A stretch of DNA of 37,461 nt from contig CAZRHT010000027.1 of the NCBI GenBank assembly GCA_964599895.1, positions 1 to 37,461 on the forward strand, read 5' to 3'. A model generated the notes under the pieces. It saw only the letters and a list, made by a program, of their open reading frames with translations, made no database searches and was not told where the DNA came from. The translations under genes and the position numbers were made by a program. This DNA is from UM-FILTER-49-7 sp964599895 (lineage in GTDB: Bacteria; Acidobacteriota; Holophagae; Thermotomaculales; Thermotomaculaceae). Shown piece by piece: positions 33,588-37,461 of the stretch (position 1 is the stretch's first letter; each line of letters opens with the position of its first letter).

Positions 33588-34924
33588 TTCACCGCCTCCA
33601 TCAGTTCCACGAGACGGTGAATATCTTCCACCGTATTCATCTCCGTCACTGTGATCAACATTTCGTCAGGGGCAAGACCGAATTTGGACAGCCGAACACC
33701 GGGGAACATTCCATTTACCACCGAATGTTCCACAAAATCCTCCAGGTCCGTATCGGATCGAACCACAAATTCGTTGAAACTCATTCCCGGTACCACCTCA
33801 AAGTGTGTGGTCCCGGAAATGGCCCTCTTGGCAGTTTCTGCCCGTCTATGATTCAATTCTGCCAGTTCTCTTAATCCGGTCTTCCCGAGAAGCGCCAGAT
33901 AGATCACCGCACGCAGCATGCACCAACCCTGATTGGAACAAATGTTTGATGTCGCTTTTTCCCTGCGAATATGCTGTTCCCGTGCAGACAGGGTCAAGAC
34001 ATAGCCTATTTCCCCATCCACGTCAGTCGTTTGTCCCACCACCCGGCCGGGCATATTCCGAACCAGTTTCTGCCTGGTGGTTAGAAATCCCAGCAACGGT
34101 CCGCCGAATCCCGGATAGTTGCCGAAGGATTGGGCCTCTCCACAGGCGATATCCACACCAAATTCGCCCGGCGGAGTTAACATACCAAATGCCAGGGGCT
34201 CGGTTGTGACAGAAACCAGTAAGGCCTTCGGCGCTTTTTTCCGAACTGTCAGCGCTATTTCATCAAGGGGCTCCACAATACCGAAAAAATTCGGGTAGCC
34301 CACAGCCGCGGCGAAAACATCCTCATTTTCCAGCTCTGAAGATAGTGTCCCCATATCAACTTTATGGTTTAAGGTTGGAATTGCCTTAATCTGAATGCCC
34401 AGGTTCTCCAGGTAACTCTGTGCAACCTTGCGGTAATGAGGGTGGATCGCGTCGGAAATCAGGACGGTGTTCTTCTTTTTGCCCACCCGTTTTGCCATTA
34501 GAATTGCTTCGGCGAAAGCGGTGGCACCGTCATACATGGAGGCGTTGGACACTTCCATTCCGGTCAGCGCACACATGCAGGTCTGGTATTCAAAAATTGC
34601 CTGCAACGTACCCTGCGAAATTTCGGGTTGATACGGCGTATACGCCGTCAGAAACTCTTCTCTGGAAGCCAGGGAGTCTACCGATGCCGGGATATAATGA
34701 GCATAGACGCCCGCACCGGCAAATGACCGTGTTGGAGTATTGGAATCCGCCAGATTGCGGAAAAGATCCAGTAATTCCTGTTCGCTGTAACTGGGGATGT
34801 TCAGTTTCCCCTTAAACTGGCCACTCTCCGGTATAGATGAGAAAAGAGACTCTATCTTGTCTGCCCCGATCTTCCGCAACATTTCCCGCCGATCATTATC
34901 GGACAGGGGAAAGAAGCGGGACAT
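33584..34924 (-). CDS. gcvPA: Glycine dehydrogenase (decarboxylating) subunit 1
   Basis: The non-lysine half of the split P-protein, needed for the heterotetrameric decarboxylase. The 446-residue protein shows RSFAGAGVYAHYIPASVD, TAYTPYQPEISQGTLQAIFEYQT, SMYDGATAFAEA, GEAQSFGNYPGFGGPLLGF, and SNICSNQGWCMLRAVIYL near the C-terminus, all standard for GcvPA. Its start is three bases after gcvH, using a GAGGAGGG inside the gcvH tail as ribosome-binding site. It overlaps gcvPB by four bases. Confidence 0.97.
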   Translation of the reverse strand: MSRFFPLSDNDRREMLRKIGADKIESLFSSIPESGQFKGKLNIPSYSEQELLDLFRNLADSNTPTRSFAGAGVYAHYIPASVDSLASREEFLTAYTPYQPEISQGTLQAIFEYQTCMCALTGMEVSNASMYDGATAFAEAILMAKRVGKKKNTVLISDAIHPHYRKVAQSYLENLGIQIKAIPTLNHKVDMGTLSSELENEDVFAAAVGYPNFFGIVEPLDEIALTVRKKAPKALLVSVTTEPLAFGMLTPPGEFGVDIACGEAQSFGNYPGFGGPLLGFLTTRQKLVRNMPGRVVGQTTDVDGEIGYVLTLSAREQHIRREKATSNICSNQGWCMLRAVIYLALLGKTGLRELAELNHRRAETAKRAISGTTHFEVVPGMSFNEFVVRSDTDLEDFVEHSVVNGMFPGVRLSKFGLAPDEMLITVTEMNTVEDIHRLVELMEAVK

Positions 34925-34927
34925 GGA

Positions 34928-35314
34928 TTATCCCTCCTCTTCTTCGAGATACTTCGCGTAGGCGCCAGCGTCCATCAAATCGTTCAGTTCGGATTTGTTG
35001 CTCAAACGAAGCCTGAACAGCCATCCCGCACCCTGGGCGTCTTTGTTGACCATTTCCGGCTCATCCTCGAGTTCCTCGTTAATCTCCGTGACAGTCCCGG
35101 AAAGCGGGCTGAATACATCCGCCACCGCCTTTACGGATTCGATGGATACGGCTTCATCACCCTTTTCCAACTCCGTGTCCACTTCCGGAACTTCAACAAA
35201 AACAATATCGCCGAGCTGTTTCTGGGCATGATCAGTAATGCCGATCGTCCCGGTTTCTCCATCCACCTGTACCCATTCATGCTCTTTCGTGTAATAGAAA
35301 TCTTCCAAAACCAT
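34928..35314 (-). CDS. gcvH: Glycine cleavage system H protein
   Basis: The lipoyl shuttle of the glycine cleavage system. The 128-residue protein contains YTKEHEWV, then GITDHAQKQLGDIVFVEVPEV and the lipoyl site Lys62 in SIESVKAVADVFSPLSG, then NKDAQGAGWLFRL. An acidic tail (LEEEEG) closes it. A strong GGAGGAGG precedes the ATG, consistent with high expression. Seventeen bases separate it from gcvT. Confidence 0.97.
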   Translation of the reverse strand: MVLEDFYYTKEHEWVQVDGETGTIGITDHAQKQLGDIVFVEVPEVDTELEKGDEAVSIESVKAVADVFSPLSGTVTEINEELEDEPEMVNKDAQGAGWLFRLRLSNKSELNDLMDAGAYAKYLEEEEG

Positions 35315-35331
35315 GAAGTCCTCCTCCAGGA

Positions 35332-36426
35332 TTATTTCTGGCGCTTGTAAAACGGGGTTTTGACTACCACCGCTTTTGCCGTTTTCTTACGGATGCCAAT
35401 ATAAATTTCCGTTCCGATTTTTGCTTTCTCGATGGGAAGGTAGGTCAAACCGATATTTTTTTCAAGGAAGGGTGCGAAGGAACCACTGGTGACAGTTCCC
35501 ACTGCTTCACCACCCGGTTCAAGATATACCGGATACCCGTGGCGGGCAATTCCCCGGTCCACCATCTCAAAACCAATCAATTTCCTTTCCAGGCCTTCCT
35601 CTTTCTGCTGGCGCAGGATGTCTGCCCCGATGAAATCGCCTTTGTCCAGTTTGCAGACCCATCCCAGCCCAGCTTCCAGAACCGTGGTGGTGTTATCAAT
35701 GTCATTTCCATACAGGCACATTTTGGATTCCAGCCGCAGCGTGTCACGGGCGGCCAGTCCGCAGGGCAGAATGCCGTAGGGCCTGCCCAACTCCAGAATC
35801 CGGCGCCACAACGCTGCCGCAATTGAAGGCGGACAGTACACTTCAAATCCGTCTTCCCCGGTGTAGCCGGTGCGGGATAGAATGCAGGGGCTCCCCTCGT
35901 ACGTCGCATAATCGAACCAGTAGTAGTGCATTTCGACAGTCACTTTACCAAACAGGTCTTCCACAATCTTTACAGCCTCGGGGCCCTGAATTGCCAGTTG
36001 CGCGTATGAATCGGACACATTCTTTAATTCCACATCAAAACCATCGCTCTGGCTGGTGATCCAGTCAAAATCCTTATCAATGTTGGCAGCATTCACAACG
36101 AGAAAAAACTCATTCTCTTCCTGGCGATAAACCAGCAAGTCGTCCACAATAGTGCCTTCCGGATAGGTAAAAGCGGAATAGTGGATCTGCTTGTAGGTCA
36201 GCTTTGACACGTCGTTGCAGGTCACGTGCTGGACAAACGCCAGTGCGTCCGGCCCTTTTACCGTAAACTCCCCCATGTGAGATACATCAAAGAGTCCCAC
36301 TTTCTTTCTTACAGCGAGATGCTCTTCAAGGACACCTGAGTACTGAACAGGCATATCCCAGCCACCAAAATCCACCATTTTCGCACCAAGATTTCTATGT
36401 TCTTCATTCAACGGTGTTTTCTTCAC
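35332..36426 (-). CDS. gcvT: Aminomethyltransferase (glycine cleavage T protein)
   Basis: Transfers the methylene group from GcvH to tetrahydrofolate and releases ammonia. Diagnostic segments are MVDFGGWDMPVQYSGV, GLFDVSHMGEF, SRTGYTGEDGFEVYCPP, CGLAARDTLRLE, and the C-terminal TSGSFAPFLEKNIGLTYL. I place the start at the GTG at 36426 (product MKKTPLNEEHRNLG), because AAGGGGG lies five bases upstream. An in-frame TTG at 36447 would sit almost at the predicted transcription start. It is the first gene of gcvT-gcvH-gcvPA-gcvPB-aminopeptidase. No glycine-riboswitch core was seen in its short leader. Confidence 0.96.
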   Translation of the reverse strand: MKKTPLNEEHRNLGAKMVDFGGWDMPVQYSGVLEEHLAVRKKVGLFDVSHMGEFTVKGPDALAFVQHVTCNDVSKLTYKQIHYSAFTYPEGTIVDDLLVYRQEENEFFLVVNAANIDKDFDWITSQSDGFDVELKNVSDSYAQLAIQGPEAVKIVEDLFGKVTVEMHYYWFDYATYEGSPCILSRTGYTGEDGFEVYCPPSIAAALWRRILELGRPYGILPCGLAARDTLRLESKMCLYGNDIDNTTTVLEAGLGWVCKLDKGDFIGADILRQQKEEGLERKLIGFEMVDRGIARHGYPVYLEPGGEAVGTVTSGSFAPFLEKNIGLTYLPIEKAKIGTEIYIGIRKKTAKAVVVKTPFYKRQK

Positions 36427-36456
36427 AAATGCCCCCTTAAAATTCAATGCAACCCA

Positions 36457-36485
36457 AAGGTATCACACGGCATATTCACTGTCAA
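36457..36485 (-). promoter_or_regulatory. Sigma-70 promoter of the gcv operon
   Basis: The minus strand has a perfect TTGACA -35, 17 bases and TACCTT as -10 (three of six). The start near 36450 gives a leader of about 24 bases to the GTG start of gcvT, which supports that start choice. Confidence 0.6.
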
Positions 36486-36503
36486 CCGAAGGGAGGGTTT
36501 TGT

Positions 36504-36514
36504 CATTTTGACGT
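36504..36514 (+). promoter_or_regulatory. CATTTTGACGT motif shared with the degP upstream region
   Basis: CATTTTGACGT occurs here, about 124 bases before the M16 peptidase start, and again at 19929-19939, about 60 bases before degP. It contains TTGACG, a near -35 box, but the 17-base-spaced hexamer after it (TAACAA) is a weak -10. The divergent region 36486-36637 is AT-rich and also has TATCAT at 36554-36559 as a possible -10 for the peptidase gene. Confidence 0.25.
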
Positions 36515-36637
36515 TTTTTTCATTGGAAACTAACAATAAGTCAATTTTTGTCGTATCATAGTTTTATCGGAATTTCTGAAAATCTAAAGTCTGAAACTCC
36601 GGTAAAAGGCAATCTTAATTATTATGAGGAGAATCGT

Positions 36638-37461
36638 ATGAAAAAACTTGGGATCCTGATAGGAATCCTCTTGTTATCCGTGGCGACCTTTGCCATGGAC
36701 GCAGCGGATTTCGAGAAAAACCTGACAGTCCACAAGCTCAAGAACGGACTGACTTTCCTGATTTATGAGCGCCACGAAGCACCCGTGGTTTCATTCCACA
36801 CTTATGTCAATGCGGGCTCGGTGAACGAACGCGTCGGGATCACCGGCATTTCCCATATGCTGGAGCACATGGCATTCAAAGGCACCACAACCGTTGGCGC
36901 GAAGGACCTGAAGAAGGAAAAAGAGCTGATGGACAAGATTGACGCGAAGTTCCTGAAGCTCTACGATCTGAAAGACCACAACGGCGACAAGGCTGAAATC
37001 ACAAACCTGCAGAAGGAAATCAAGACACTGCAGGAACAGGCAGAGGCTGCGGCCAATATCGGTGAGTTTGATCAGGTGATCAGCCGGAACGGAAGCCCTG
37101 ACCTGAATGCCTTTACCGGGGCAGACGCCACCCAGTACCATTATTCCCTTCCATCAAATAAGGTGGAGTTGTTCTGTTTCCTGGAAAGCGAACGATTCTA
37201 TCATCCCGTTTTCCGCCAGTTCTACAAAGAACGGAATGTGGTAGCGGAAGAGCGTCGGATGCGGACAGAATCCAATCCCACCGGGAAGCTGATTGAACAA
37301 TTCCAGCTCATGTCCTTCACCTACCACCCTTATCACTTTCCCACTATCGGAGCCATGTCAGACATTCAGCACTACACCCGGGCAAAGGTGGCCAACTACT
37401 TCAAAAAATATTACAACCCCCGGACCATGACCATTGCAATTGTAGGAGATGTCAATCCGAA
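36638..37461 (+). CDS. M16 family zinc peptidase (C-terminal part outside window)
   Basis: A secreted pitrilysin-family peptidase. The first 274 codons are visible and the frame is open to the right edge. A signal peptide covers about residues 1-19 (LGILIGILLLSVATFA). The inverted zinc motif H73-M-L-E76-H77 lies in GISHMLEHMAFKG. NAFTGADATQYHYSLP and the third-ligand region ERNVVAEERRM follow, as in M16B enzymes. A lysine/glutamate-rich helical insert (about residues 88-130, KDLKKEKELMDKID and on) lies between the zinc motif and NAFTG. AGGAG stands seven bases before the ATG. It diverges from the gcv operon. A second M16 half or a paralogue may follow beyond the edge. Confidence 0.94.
   Translation, partial: MKKLGILIGILLLSVATFAMDAADFEKNLTVHKLKNGLTFLIYERHEAPVVSFHTYVNAGSVNERVGITGISHMLEHMAFKGTTTVGAKDLKKEKELMDKIDAKFLKLYDLKDHNGDKAEITNLQKEIKTLQEQAEAAANIGEFDQVISRNGSPDLNAFTGADATQYHYSLPSNKVELFCFLESERFYHPVFRQFYKERNVVAEERRMRTESNPTGKLIEQFQLMSFTYHPYHFPTIGAMSDIQHYTRAKVANYFKKYYNPRTMTIAIVGDVNP

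Noticed and set aside
36427..36637. Glycine riboswitch upstream of gcvT
   Set aside because: The predicted leader is only about 24 bases and no conserved aptamer core is visible in the divergent region.
1..37461. CRISPR array, rRNA, tRNA, transposase or prophage genes
   Set aside because: No regularly spaced repeats, no cloverleaf or rRNA sequence, and no transposase, integrase or phage structural motifs were found in the non-coding gaps or frames.

Overview
The window is 37.5 kb of bacterial chromosome, about 50% GC by eye, densely coded on both strands, with one 100-N assembly gap. It comes from a diderm (Gram-negative-type) bacterium: there is an LptE outer-membrane LPS-assembly lipoprotein, a type IV pilus minor-pilin/PilY1 cluster, a periplasmic HtrA protease and two NtrC-family sigma-54 activators. 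The polarity pair MglA/MglB, a FrzS-like pseudo-receiver protein, a glycine decarboxylase split into two subunits and SelB together suggest a surface-motile, selenocysteine-using lineage such as Acidobacteriota or a deltaproteobacterial relative. The sequence alone does not fix the phylum.

Layout. 1-1686 (-): N-terminal two thirds of mutS, running off the left edge. 1948-8743 (-): minor-pilin operon pilV-pilW-pilX-pilY1-pseudopilin, with a strong candidate sigma-54 promoter in front and a hairpin terminator behind. 8827-9106: inverted-repeat intergenic element, then the 3' half of nadB, whose 5' half is lost in the gap at 9887-9986. 10101-11199 (+): tsaB-rimI, apparently leaderless. 11301-14438 (-): selB, and mglB-mglA with its own sigma-70 promoter. 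14534-19696 (-): hemL-leuS-lptE-holA. 20000-30220 (+): a tightly overlapping seven-gene run, degP/htrA - transglutaminase-like protein - NtrC-type regulator - ligA - NtrC-type regulator - FrzS-like protein - lipoprotein, again behind a good sigma-54 promoter. 30403-30738 (-): a small AT-rich TfoX-domain gene, probably acquired. 31012-36426 (-): glycine-cleavage operon gcvT-gcvH-gcvPA-gcvPB with an overlapping M29 aminopeptidase. 36638 to the end (+): start of an M16 zinc peptidase.

How it fits together. The most interesting theme is a possible surface-motility and envelope-signalling regulon. The only two good -24/-12 elements I found lie upstream of the pilus-tip operon and of the degP operon. 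The degP operon itself encodes two sigma-54 activators and a FrzS-like protein, the kind of protein that works with type IV pili and MglA in Myxococcus. MglA/MglB are in the same window, and MglB and the FrzS-like protein share a short acidic IDKL motif. No histidine kinase is present, so the input to the two regulators lies elsewhere. The remaining genes are core housekeeping: mismatch repair, NAD synthesis, tRNA t6A, S18 acetylation, Leu-tRNA, tetrapyrrole synthesis, DNA polymerase III delta, DNA ligase and glycine catabolism.
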